64,000 nt of DNA from Ehretia macrophylla. Lineage: Eukaryota; Streptophyta; Magnoliopsida; Boraginales; Ehretiaceae. The translations under genes were made by a program, and so were the position numbers. Shown here piece after piece: positions 37,792 through 49,682 of the stretch; position 1 is the stretch's first letter; each line of letters begins with the position of its first letter. Location of the stretch: positions 44,191,818 through 44,255,817 of the forward strand of contig CM075783.1 of the NCBI GenBank assembly GCA_037974665.1, in the 5' to 3' direction. A model generated the notes under the pieces. The model made no database searches, was not told where the DNA came from, and worked only from the letters and a program-made list of their open reading frames with translations.

Positions 37792-38870
37792 ATGGCTGGC
37801 CCTAGTACCCGCAATACCAATAGGGGTGATGTGCCTTAAGAAGCCGGAGATGCTCACTAAACTAATCCCGACATGGCTATGTTTAACATGATGGCGAGGG
37901 CTATGGATCGCGTGTCGCGAGTTATGGAACGTCAAGATGTACGTGAAACAACCTATAACAACAACAACAGGAATGGTAGTAACAATGGGAGGAATAGCAG
38001 AATGCGGGAGTTCCTTGATTTTCCCTCGTCCAAATTCTACGGGGAAGCTGATGATGAAAAGGCAGAGGCTTGGCTGTCTGAGATTGAAAGGATTTTCAGG
38101 CCACTTGACTATACTGATGAAGAAAATATCAAGTTTGCTGTGTTTCTTTTATACGGGGATGCTGAGCATTGGTGGCACACTGTGGAGGCACTTTGGGAAA
38201 CTGATCATACACCTCGCTTGTGGAGTAATTTCATTAAGGCATTCAAGGAGAAATACATACCTGCAGTTTCCAGGCAGAGGCGAATTGAAGAATTCATGCA
38301 CTTGAACCAGGGTAACATGACGGTGGCTCAGTATGAGGCTCGCTTCGACAGACTGTCCCGTTATGCACAACACATGGTCAGTACCCCTAAGGCGAAGATG
38401 GGGAAATTTATGAATAGATTGAGGCCATAAATTCAGGATCAGTTGGCTTCACATGACTTTACTACATATTCTGCTCTTCTTGCTGATGCTTCCTGAGTTG
38501 AGAAAAGAAAACTTGATAAAGCCGATTCAAGTCAACCGAACAAGAAACCTTACCAGCCTCAAGGGCAACATAGAAAATTCCAGACTTAGAGTAGCAGTCA
38601 GGGCCAGAGCCAGAACAGGCCAGTTAATAACCGTGGTCTATCTAAAGCACCATCAGCCTCTTCCACCTGTGGATCCACAGGTAGTTCACCTGCTACTCAG
38701 TCTATCAACTGTTCTTACTGTGACAAGAAGGGTCACACCGAGGCTCAGTGTTGGAGGAAATCAGGACGATGGATGGGGTGTGGCAGCGATCAACACCAGG
38801 TTAAAGACTGCCCTAAATGGCATGGAGGACAAAATCATAATAAACCAGCTAGTAGAGGCAAGACTCCAAT
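37792..38870 (+). pseudogene. gag region of element B with zinc knuckle
   Basis: The region begins at the ATG of MAGPSTRNTNR. It contains the capsid motifs AWLSEIERIF, GDAEHWWHTVE, NFIKAFKEKYIP and MTVAQYEARFDRLSRYA, typical of gypsy Gag. A CX2CX4HX4C zinc knuckle (C-SY-C-DKKG-H-TEAQ-C) lies at 38710-38751, followed by a second C/H-rich cluster (DQHQVKDCP). The capsid part would form the particle and the knuckle would bind element RNA. The copy is broken. Confidence 0.88.
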
Positions 38871-38899
38871 TCCTAGAGTTCAGGCCCGAGCTTATGCTA

Positions 38900-39300
38900 T
38901 TGAATGCGAGGAGCTTCCTGAGGAGACTACTGTTGTTGAAGGTACATTCTTGATACTAAATCAACCTGTTAAGGTGTTAATTGACCCATGTGCTACTTAT
39001 TCATTTATTACTCCCTTATGTGTGCAACGTGTGAAATTACGAGTTGAATGTTTGCCTTACGAAGTAGAAGTCGGTACTCCGATGGGTTCTAAACTCGTTA
39101 CTAGCTCAGCTTGTAAAACATGTAAAATCCAAATTAAGGATAGGGAATTCTTAGTCAATCTTAAAGTGTTAACCTTTCGAGACTACAAAGTCATCTTAGG
39201 GATGGACTGGTTGGCAAAGCATCATGCCCAACTAGATTACCGGACGAAGATTGTAACATTCCAGATACCTAGTCAACCAAAATTAGAGGTAATAGGTCGA
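38900..39300 (+). pseudogene. Retroviral-type aspartic protease region of element B
   Basis: It follows the zinc knuckle with about 20 residues of linker. It has the protease strand VKVLIDP...YSFITP, the conserved LKVLTFRDYKVILGMDWL and a trailing HHAQLDY typical of plant gypsy proteases. This enzyme would cleave the polyprotein. It is part of a fossil element. Confidence 0.8.
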
Positions 39301-39399
39301 AGAGACTTCACCGGGAGTTCCATCATTTCATCTACGAAAGCAGTGAAGTCCTTGAGAAAATGGTGTAGTGGATACTTAGCTTACCTCATCAACAAGCCA

Positions 39400-40320
39400 T
39401 CGGATAAAGCTAAGTTGGAGGAGATGCCAGTGATTAAAGATTATGCTGACGTGTTTCCAGAAGAATTGTCGGGTTTGCCTCCGGACCAGGAGATCGAGTT
39501 CGTAATAGAATTACAGCCTGGCATCTAGCCGATATCTAAAGCTCTCTATCGTATGACACCAGCCGAATTACAAGAATTGAAGGACCAGTTGCAAAGATTG
39601 TTGAAGAAAGGGTTTGTTCAGCCGAGCTCTTCTCCGTGGGGTACACCAGTCCTATTTGTAAAGAAGAAAGACGGAACGTTGAGGTTATGCATTGATTACC
39701 GAGGATTGAACCAAGTGACCGTCAAGAATAAATACCGACTTCCACTAATCGACGAGTTGTTTGATCAACTTCAAGGAGCTAAAGTGTATTCAAAACTCGG
39801 GTATTATCAGTTGCGGATCAAAAAGGAGGATGTACCTAAATCGGCTTTCAGGACGAGATATGGGCATTATGAATTTGTGGAGATGCAATTTGGGCTAACT
39901 AATGCCCCTGCAGCTTTTATGGACATGATGCACAGGGTGTTTCAACCCTACTTGGACCAATTTGTGGTGATCTTTATTGATGATATTTTTGCATACTCGA
40001 AGTCCGAGGCCGAGCATGAACAACATCTGTGATTGGTATTGCAGAAAATTCGGGAGCATCAATTGTATGCAAAGTTTAGCAAATGCGAATTTTAGTTGCG
40101 GAAGATTGCATTCTTGGGGCATATATCCCAAGAGGGAATAGTGGTGGACCCAGCAAAGATATAAGCGGTGATGTCTTAGAGGAAGCCGAAAAATGTCACA
40201 GAGGTTCGGAGTTTTCTTGGTTTAGCCAGCTATTATCGGAGGTTCGTGAAGGATTTCTCAAAGATTGCAAGACCGCTTACAAAGCTCACTCAGAAGAAAA
40301 CGAAGTTCGTGTGGGATGAC
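39400..40320 (+). pseudogene. Reverse transcriptase region of element B
   Basis: Recognisable gypsy RT blocks appear in order: DVFPEELSGLPP linker, [53 protein letters not shown]-like [35 protein letters not shown] and the catalytic-box region VIFIDDI at about 39970-39990. The downstream connection region lies to ~40320. This domain would copy the RNA into cDNA. It is a fossil with several breaks. Confidence 0.92.
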
Positions 40321-40389
40321 AAGTGTGAGAACAACTTTCAAGAATTGAAGAAAAGATTGACAACCGCACCTGTTCTTGCATTGCCTTAA

Positions 40390-40770
40390 GGGAGTCAGGG
40401 CTTTGTAATCTATAGCGATGCTTCTAAAGAAGGAGTGGGTTGTGTATTGATGCAGAATGGTCGAGTGATTGCGTATGCCTCTAGGAAGCCCAAGTCGTAT
40501 GAATTGAACTACTCGACGCATGATTTGGAGTTAGCGGCTATTGTGTTTGCACTCAAGAAATGGAGGCACCATCTATGGGGTAACAAGTTTGAGGTGTTTA
40601 CTGATCACAAGAGCTTGAAGTACTTGTTCTCACAAAAAGAGTTGAACATGAGGCAAAGACGGTGGATGGAGCTCTTGGATGATTATAACTGCACAATCAA
40701 TTATGTGCCCAATAAAGCGAATGTGGTAGCAGATGCCTTAAGTCGGAAGGCAAGCATGGAAAAATTGGAG
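40390..40770 (+). pseudogene. RNase H region of element B
   Basis: It contains YSDASKEGVGCVLMQ, VIAYASRK, NYSTHDLELAAIVFALKKWR, FTDHKSLKYLF and ADALSRK, the ordered motifs of gypsy RNase H, immediately after the RT region. This domain would degrade the RNA strand during reverse transcription. Confidence 0.9.
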
Positions 40771-41029
40771 GTTAAGATGTGGGAGATATTAGAGGAAGCA
40801 TTTTTGTGGAAGCTGCAATTGACTCAAAAGGGATTACTATTTGCCACTACACAAGTTCAATCGACCTTGTTGTCTGAATTACGAGAGGCTCAACAGAAGG
40901 ACCAACAGTTTCAGAAGATTAAGGAAAGCAACATAGATTTCGAGTTTCTTGATGATGGTATTAGGAAGTTCAGGAGTCGAATTTGTGTTCCTAATAACCC
41001 AGAGTTGAAAAATAAGATTCTTGAAGAAG

Positions 41030-41647
41030 CTCATAACTTGAGATACACCAGTCACCCCAGCGGAACGAAGATGTACCGGGATTTGAAGCAACACTATTGG
41101 TCGAATAACATGAAGAGAGAGATTGCCGAGTTTGTGGCACAGTGTTTAACTTGTTAGAGGGTCAAGGCAGAACATCAACGACCGGCAGGTTTACTACAAC
41201 TGTTGGAAATTCCCCGATGGAAATGGGAACATATAACTATGGACTTTGTCATGGACCTGCCCAGGTCACAAAAGGGTCATGACGCCGTTTGGGTCATAGT
41301 GGATAGATTGACTAAGTCAGCACACTTCTTACCGATGAACAATGAGGATAGTCCTGAGAAACTGGGAGATATGTATGTGGCAGATATTGTAAGGTTGCAT
41401 GGGATGCCTGTGAGTATTGTATCAGATAGGGATCCTTGTTTTACTTCTTGATTTTGGAAGAGATTACAAGAAGCTTTTGGGGACGAAGTTGAGTTTTAGT
41501 ACAGGTTATCACCCTCAGACTGATGGACAATCCGAGAGAACTATTCAAATCTTGGAGGATATGTTGAGGGCGTGTGTTCTAGACTTCGGAAAAGGTTGGG
41601 GGAAGTATCTGCCTCTAGCGGAGTTCACTTATAATAATAGCTATTAG
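41030..41647 (+). pseudogene. Integrase region of element B, part upstream of LTR C
   Basis: It has an HHCC zinc-binding module (H and H near HNLRYTSH, then CLTC at about 41146-41157). The catalytic core follows, with [33 protein letters not shown] and TGYHPQTDGQSERT. LTR C interrupts the core after the segment AEFTYNNSY. The integrase would insert cDNA into the host genome. Confidence 0.9.
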
Positions 41648-44600
41648 TGTCACGCCCCAACCCGACCTATAGAGGTTAGACTAGGGTGTGATCTAAATTT
41701 TCACGTTCTTTTATGACTACAACTGATTAATAAAGAATAAGCATATCCGTTAGACTAGAACTCCAACAATTCTTCAGAAAACTGGCAGCATAACGGCTAT
41801 AATTGGCTATTTAGTTTGACCTAATTTCCTAAACGCCACAAAACTTTCAATCTCAAATTCGATTCCAACTAAGATTACTATTTATCACCAATTGATATGT
41901 CCACTATTTATCTCAAGTCTCGTTTGATTAACACCTAGCATAGCAACTATGTCTCGTTTATGTGTCAATTCCTGTTACACAAGTACCTATTGGTCTTAGC
42001 TTATACATGAGTACCTGCTTAAGATTTGATAGATTCATTTTACTTAGCCCTTTGCCTAATACTTCATAAGCCTGTAGTAGTTACTAATCAAAGTAGCAAA
42101 ATGAGCAAATAGGGTGTCTGTCTAGTTAATATCGGTACAAATCGAAATTAGACCCCAAATTACAATGGGGGTCATTTACAATAGCAACGACAAACAACAT
42201 AAGAGATAATCTTCAAAACAACATGTCGTTCATAAAACAGCCACAATCACATAAGGCACGTAGGGCATGCAATCACTCCAAAGAGTCATCAATAGGCACG
42301 TTATGCACGGGTACCTGCTCTCGATCTTCTTCACCTGTGATGATAAAAGAGGGTGAGTCCTTATGAACTCAGCGAGGGAAAACGAGAAATACGTTTTGAA
42401 ACTCTTTTTCCGGTTCAACTTATGAAAACCCCTTTTTGAAAGCATGACATATAACACAAGTAAGTTTATAATGTAATATAAAAGTAGAAGAACACAATTA
42501 CCCGTCTTTCCTCCCCGAGGTCCTCTAGGAACCAAGCGAGAGTACTTAAACACATAGTGAAAAGGATACGGTGAGCTTTTGCTCTCAAGATCATTTCTGA
42601 TAACAGTTGTTGCGGCCGGCTTCAATCATCCACTTATCACGCCAAATGGGTGTACTCCGGATGTACCCCGAAATCCTACGACCCAACTCTCCGAGGAAGT
42701 CTAGCCCCCAAGCGAGAGAGGGAATTGGACAATGGTAGTCACGGTTGCACCGGCAAGCCCGATGCCGCCCGGTGTGCGTGAAACGCTACCACGCCAGAAT
42801 GAAAGGTTGCAACCTTGTATGCAATGCACATTTATAACATTTACATTTCACATTAGGAGGCCAACAAAGTAGGTTGCCTCCGAGTAAGTATAAGATCATA
42901 TATCGATAAGTAAACTTACAAGGCATGCATTGACATGTACATTCACTTTGTAAAACACTTAGGAGCATGTGAACATTTAACGGACAGCCAAGCATCACCA
43001 TATAAAACAAGTCATATTGCTCATTTTAGTTCACATATTAAGTGTTGAGATCATACGAGCATGCAATGACACTTGTACAAGACCGAGTGCAAGAATAGTT
43101 CACGTATCAATATGCAATATTCGGGAGTCATGTTTAGAGCTATATGGACAATTACGGGCAGCCTATTAATTTTCCTCAACCTCATTTATAATTCACAAAA
43201 GAATGGTTTATGACTCGGGAACCTACGGGCCATTCGGGTTTACTAGGCCGTGCTCGGGGTCGGTTCCATTTGCTAAGCACCACAAGCAACTATTAAACAA
43301 TTTCAAGCATACTTAACATTTATTAGGCAGCCCACGAATCACACAATTAAACACAATAACCATAGGATCAACACTTAGCGAGTTTTCATAGTCAATAGGG
43401 TTTCAATTCATGCTTACGCGTGCGATTTAAGCTACAAGTTGTCACGTAATTAAACCCAAGCCATGCATCGATTAATTAAAACATCCTCAATCATCCAAAA
43501 TAGTCCACAAAACATCCAAGTGCCACGATCCCAAATATTCAATACCACAAGAGAAGTTACAACATTTTTCAAAGCATATCACTAAATAAAAGCCTCACTG
43601 CAATGGTTTGTTTTCCCACAATCATTTAGATAAGCAAACAATCTCCAATTTCAGTAAAAAAAAATATCAAATTAAATCTTAATGAGTGATTTAAATCCTG
43701 AAACAAACCTCGCATCATTTGGAGTTCGGATTCAAGAGTTATAGCCAAAACCGTGAGACTACGCAAAACTGTCCAGATTTATACACATTTCAATACTTGT
43801 CATTTTGAGAGTCTTAGGGTCAGATTTAGCCTTAGTCTATTTCTGACAAAAATGCCCAGAACTAAAAATCTAGCAACTTACCAAATTTAATGCATTTTAG
43901 ATTTCATTTACTAAGTCAAAACTGTTTCATCCTACAAGGACAGTGAACTGCCAAAAACCTGCTCCATTTTCTCAGATTTTCCAGATTTAGACACCCTTCG
44001 ATGTTTTGCCATTTTGGAGACCTTAGAGTCAAAATTGGCCTTGGCCTATGTCGACAAAAAATGCTCAAAACTGGAAAAAATAGTAACCTACCAATTTTCA
44101 CGCATTTTCAACATCATTTACCAGGCCAAATATACTTCGTTCTAACAAGTCAGAAATCTGCCAACTACTCAATTTTTCCTATCTTCAAGTTCTAGCCGAA
44201 TATCTTACCATGCATGTTATATAAGCTCATGCACACACATAAACAACAAGTACAGAGGTAAATATAGACATATGAAGGCATGCATGTGATTTTTGAAAGC
44301 TTTTAAAAGAGTTTAACCCTCACCTTAGCCTATTGGTGGTTAAAGAAGCTCAAATGCTCTTCAAAATGCACAAAGGGCTTCTTCCTTGCTTCTTGCTTGC
44401 TTGGGCTGCTATGGCTGAGCTTGGGAGAGATCTTGAGAGCATGCTTGAGGTCTTGGAAGGTCAAGAGGCAGCCATGGTCAAAATGGAGAGAGAAGGAGAG
44501 AGAATGAGAGCTTGAGAGGGTTTTGAGAGGAAAATGAAATGTGATGAGTGGTGTGTGTGTGTGTGTCGGCCTTAGGGCCTTTCAAATCTGATTTTTCTTT

Positions 44601-45437
44601 GTCAATTGTGTAATTTGAATTGTGAGGAGCATGCTTGGTGATTTGGTCGAGAATGGGAAGGGTTTGGGTGAGGTTTTTATTATTATTATTATTTTTTTTT
44701 ATCATGCATTTGTCTATCCTAGGTTGCATTGTGTCTTGTACTTGTCATAGGAATGTTTAGATAATAGGAAAGTGCTTAGGGTTTAACATGTGTGTAAGAG
44801 AATGTTGGGTATTTAGGGATTTTAGGTAGAATAGAATATAGAATATGTTTAGAGGTTTGTGAGATTTTGTCTTGTAGTGAGTTTAAAATATAATATTTAG
44901 GTGTTAGTGGATTTTGTAGAGATTTAAATTAGGATTATAATAGTAGTTAGTGGTGTTTGTAGGATTATTTAATAATCTAGTGCTTGGTGTAGGAATCTTC
45001 CTAGATTAACGTGGTGGCACGAATTCCTAGGTTCTAGGGCACGAATTACAAGGTAAAACACGTACTTCAAGACTAAGGCACGTACTTCAAGACAAATGCA
45101 TGAATTCCAATGCTAACACACGCAACCCTAGGTGAATGCATGTAATTCAAGACATAACTCTTAAACCTAGGTTAAGGCACATAGTTCAAGGTTAATGCAC
45201 ACGAAACGAAGAGACACACGCAAATCGAGGTCTCGCACGTAAATCAAGGTCATGGCATATTTATCTAGGTATCACATGTATATCGAGGATTAGGGCACAT
45301 AATTCTAGGGCAAGGCACGTATGATGAGGCATGCACGAAAACCAAGACAGGGCACATAATCGAAGGTCAATCATATAATTATTGGTCTAAGGCACGCAAA
45401 TTGAGGTAAGACACGTTATTTGGGGTCGGGCCTCACA
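41648..45437 (-). mobile_element. Solo LTR C nested in element B (3.8 kb)
   Basis: Read on the minus strand it begins TGTGAGGCCCGACCCC at 45437 and ends GGGTTGGGGCGTGACA at 41648. It has no internal region. Flanking 5-bp repeats ATTAG (41643-41647) and ATCAG (45438-45442) match at four of five positions. It is very close to the LTR of element A; for example the region 42640-42830, reverse-complemented, matches 14540-14730 with few differences. C therefore comes from the A subfamily and inserted after B. It contains a (GT)n tract near 44552-44566 and an ATT/T-rich tract near 44680-44700. Confidence 0.92.
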
Positions 45438-46085
45438 ATCAGGCCACTATCAGAATGGCCCCATTTGAGGCATTGTATGGACGTAAGTGTCGATCCCCAA
45501 TTTACTGGGATGAAGTAGGTGAGACGAAGACTTTTGACCCGACCCTACTACCAGAACTTATGAAGACTGTTGATAATGTCCACCTCATCCGGAAACGGAT
45601 GCTTACCGCCCAAAGCAGGCAGAAAAGTTATGCAGACCGACAGAGATGGAATTTGGAGTTTGAGGTCAGCGACAAGGTGTTCTTGAAGTTATCACCTCGG
45701 AGGGGACTGATTAAACATGGCAAGGGTGGAAAGTTGAGCCCGAGGTTTGTAGGACCATTTGGGATAATTGAGAAGGTTGGCAAATTGGCGTATCGCCTGG
45801 AACTACCCCAAAACCTCTCCAATATTCATGACGTCTTCCATGTCTCAATGCTACGGAAGTATCACCCTGATCCATCACACATCTTGGAGCCAGAGCCGTT
45901 GCAGCTTCGGGAGAACTTGTCTTATGAAGAAAAGCCTATTCGAATTCTAGACGAACAAGATCGGGAATTGCGCAACAAGTCGATACCGATGGTGAAAGTG
46001 CTGTGGGATCACCATAGAATTGAAGAAGCAACGTGGGAAAGACGAGATCAGATAGAGCAACAGTATCCGGCATTATTTCAAAGGT
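45438..46085 (+). pseudogene. Integrase C-terminus and chromodomain region of element B
   Basis: It resumes the integrase with MAPFEALYGRKCRSPIYWDE. The GPF/GPY-type DNA-binding module follows (LSPRFVGPFGIIEKVG, LPQNLSNIHDVFHVSMLRKY). It ends with a chromodomain-like segment at about 45940-46080 (KVLWDHHRIEEATWERRDQI, then YPALF). The terminal chromodomain defines the chromovirus class and in relatives directs insertion to heterochromatin. That fits the location of all these elements inside satellite. Confidence 0.92.
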
Positions 46086-46114
46086 AATATTGAATTTAAG
46101 GACGAAATTCTTTT

Positions 46115-46127
46115 AAGGAGGGAAAGA
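46115..46127 (+). other. Polypurine tract of element B
   Basis: AAGGAGGGAAAGA directly precedes the TG of the 3' LTR. It follows GGACGAAATTC, a common sequence just before the polypurine tract of Tekay-type elements. It would prime plus-strand synthesis. Confidence 0.85.
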
Positions 46128-49100
46128 TGTAAGGCCTGACCTTGAATTGCGTGCGATACCCGTTCGTGTACCCTACCTTGAACTACGTGCCTTAACCTAG
46201 GTTTAAAATTCGTGTCTTGATTTACATGCCTTGCATTGAATTACGTGCATTCTTTTAGGGTTGCGTGGATTTACTTAGAATACGTGCATTAATCTCATAG
46301 TTTGTGTCTTACCTCGTAGTGCATGCCTTAGACCTAGGAAAGCATGCTTACACGCTAATCAAGAAAGCATCCTACACAAAGCACTAGGCTATAGAATAAT
46401 CCTACAAACTCTACTAACCATTATTCTAATCCAAAGTCAATGCACTAGAAGACAAAATTTCACTAAGCACTAAACATTCTTCATTCTTTATTCCTTATTC
46501 TTTTGCAAATTCCAAGCACCTAAAATACCACATCAACCTACAATAAAATAAAGCTTAAAACATGACAAAAATTCAGATTTGTGAGCCATGATGGCCGGCC
46601 ATACCATGTTCTTGAGCAAAAATTTGAACAAACAATTTTATCATGCATGCTTAGACAAGAATCTTACACAATGTCATACCTTTTGCATACACCAAAGCCA
46701 CATTTTGCTAACTACTAAGCCACCATTCTCGGCCACATCACCATTGCACACCAACAATTCAAATAATGTTCAAAAGACAACACAAAATCAGATTTTTGCA
46801 AGCCTATAGCCGACACACACACACAAACATTTCATTTCTCTCAAACTTTCTCTCAAGCTCTCATCTTCTCTCTCTCTCTCTCAGCCAAGGCTGCATCTTT
46901 ACACTCCATAGCTCAAGCTCGTCTTCTAAGGCTCTCCTAGGCACTCAAGGACCTTAAGAAACTCGACCATAGCAGCCCAAGCAAGCAAGAAAATCGCAAG
47001 CAAGCTCATAAAGTTCATCATTTTCGGCCTTAGGTATGTTTTGCTAGTTTTCTTCCATTTCTTTTGGTTTCACCCACATGCACACCATCCTCACATGCTA
47101 ACTCAGTTAGGAATTAAAGGAAAACAAGCTATCTCTCTCGGCCAAAGCAAGGAATAAGCCTTTGTGCATTTTGAAGAGCATTTGAGCATCATTAATCATC
47201 AATAGGCTAAGGTGAGGGTAAAACTCTTCTAAAAGCTTTCAAAATTCACATGCATGTCTTTATATGACTATATTTACCTCTGTAGTTGTTTATATGTGTG
47301 TACATGTGCTTATATGACCATGCCTGGCAAGATTTTTGGCTAGAACTTGAAGATAGGTAAAAACGTGTTGCTGGCAGTTTTTTGATCTTGTAGTTCGAAG
47401 AGCATTTTGCTTAGTAAATGATGTTGAAAATGCATGAAATTTGGTAGGTGACTAGTTTTGCCAGTTCTGAGCATTTTTCATACACATAGGACAAGGCCAA
47501 TTCTGACTCTAAGGCCTCCACAATGGTCAAACATCGTGGGGTGTCTAAATCTGGAAGAATTGGAAAAATGAAATAGGTTTCAGGAAGATCACTGACTCCA
47601 TAGACGAAGCTTTTTTGAACTAGATTTTGGAGTTCTTGACATTTTTGTCAGAAATAGACCAAAGCCAATTATGACTCTAAGACCCTCAAAATTGGTAAAA
47701 ATCGTAATGTGTATAAAACTGGACAATTGTGCGTAGTCTCACGGTTTTGGCCATAACTCCTAAGTCCGAACTCCAAATGACACGAGGTTTGTTCCCAGAT
47801 TTAAATCACTCACTAAGCTTTAATTTGACATTTTGTTCACTGAAATTGGATAATGTTTGCTTGTCTAATAAAATGTGGGAAAACAGACCATTGCAGTGAG
47901 ATTTTTGTTTAGTGATATGCTTTGAAACATGTTGTAACTTCTCTTGTGGTATTGAATGCTTGGAATTGTGGCACTTCGATGTCGTATGGACTGTTGTGGC
48001 TGGTTGAGGTTGCTAAATTTGATTGATGTATGACTTGGGATCACTAATTGATGAATGGTTTGCTTAACCGCATGTTAAGCACGGAATCGAGGCCCTATTG
48101 CTTATGACTATTTGCTAAGAGATGATCTTATGGTTAAACGTGTCAAATCGTGTGGTTAATAGGCTGCCCGTAGTTGTCCTTACAGCTCTAAATGTGATTC
48201 CTGGTGATTACATGTTGATAAGTAGACTTTTCTTGCACCCGATCTCTTGTAAACGTCGTTGCATGCTTGTATAATCTTATGACTTGATACGTAACCCCGA
48301 AATAAGTTATATGATTTGATTTATATGTGTTACTCGGCTGCCTGTTTAATGTTCATATGACTTTATATGTTTTACAAAGTGAAAATTCTTGTTAAGCATG
48401 CCTCATTCGTTTACTTGGCAATATGTGATCTTGAAATTGCTCGGAGGCAACCTACTTTGTTGTCCTCCTAATGTGAATTGTTAAATGGTATAAATGTTAA
48501 TTGTATACAAGGTTGCAACCTTTCATTGTGGCATGGTAGCGTTTCACGAACGCCGGGCGACATAGGGCTTGCCAGTGCTCCCGTGACTACCATGGTCCAC
48601 TTCTCTCTCTCGCTTGGCATTCCACCCTTGGAGAGTTAGGTCGTAGAATTTCGGGTTACATCTGGAGTACACCCAATTGGGAGTGATAAGTGGATGATTG
48701 AAGTCGGCCATAAAAATTGATATCGAAAAAGAATTGAGAGCAACAACTCATCGTATCCTTTTCACTATGTGTTTAAGTACTCTCGCTTGGTTCCTAGAGG
48801 ACCTCGGGGAGGAAAGATGGGTAAATGTGTTCTTTACATTTATGTTATGCTATAAACTTACTTGTGTTATATGTCATACTTTCAAAAAGGGTTTTCATAA
48901 GTTAACCGAAAAAGGGTGTCCAAACGTATTTCTCGTTTCCCCCCTCACTAAGTTCATAAGGACTCACCTTCTTTTATCATCACAAGTGAAGAAGATCAGG
49001 AATAGGTACCCGAGGAGAACGTGCCTGTTGATGACTCTTTGGAGTGATTGCTTGTCTTACGTGCCTTGCTTGACTATGGCTATTTTGCGAACGTTATGTT

Positions 49101-49682
49101 TATTTTGAAGACTATTTCTTATGTTGCTTGTTGTCGATTGTAAATGACCCCCGTTGTAATTTGGGGTCTAATTTTGGCTTGTACTAACTATGACTAGACG
49201 ACACGCTATCTTGTGGGTTGCTATTACTGTTTTGATTTAGTAACTGCCATAGGCAACTCAATTACTAGGTGAAGAAATCAAATGTTATAACTCTATCTAA
49301 TTTCACCTAGGTGCTTAATAGTATGCTAAAGATCAATAGGTACTTGTGCAACAGGAATTAACAAATAAACGGGACATGGTTATAATGCTAGGTTTATTAA
49401 TCAAACGAGACTTTCGAGATAACTAGTAGGCATATCGATTGGTGATAGATAGTAATCTTAGTTGGAATCGAATCTGAGATTGAAAGTTTTGAGGCGTTTG
49501 GCATATTAGGTCAAACTAAAAAGCCTAATTATAGTCGTTATGCTGCCGGTTTTTTGAAAAATTTTGGAGTTCTAGTTTAACAGATAAGCTTAACCTTTGT
49601 CAACCGGTTATAGTCGTAAAAGAACGTGAACGATTAGATTACACCATAATCTAACCACTATAGGTCGGGTTGGGGCGTGATA
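46128..49682 (+). repeat. 3' LTR of element B
   Basis: It starts TGTAAGGCCTGACCTTG and ends GGTTGGGGCGTGATA. It is collinear with 33912-37512. Past its end the satellite resumes at GCAGCCGAGC. That point is 77 bp earlier in the monomer than where the array was interrupted on the left, so the two flanks overlap instead of forming a 5-bp target repeat. Confidence 0.92.

Larger units (their letters stand above)
33912..49682 (+). mobile_element. Element B: broken chromovirus with two LTRs (Tekay/Del-like)
   Basis: A fossil Ty3/gypsy element with LTRs at 33912-37512 and 46128-49682, a primer site, gag with a zinc knuckle, protease, reverse transcriptase, RNase H, integrase, a terminal chromodomain and a polypurine tract. 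LTR C (41648-45437) is nested in the integrase region in reverse orientation. Order and content fit the chromodomain-bearing Tekay/Del clade. It is broken in many places, with at least several interruptions besides the nested LTR. A 420-bp sample of the two LTRs compared by eye is about 96% identical. At an assumed grass-type rate of 1.3e-8 per site per year that is roughly 1-2 million years. The outer flanks do not form a target-site repeat. Confidence 0.92.
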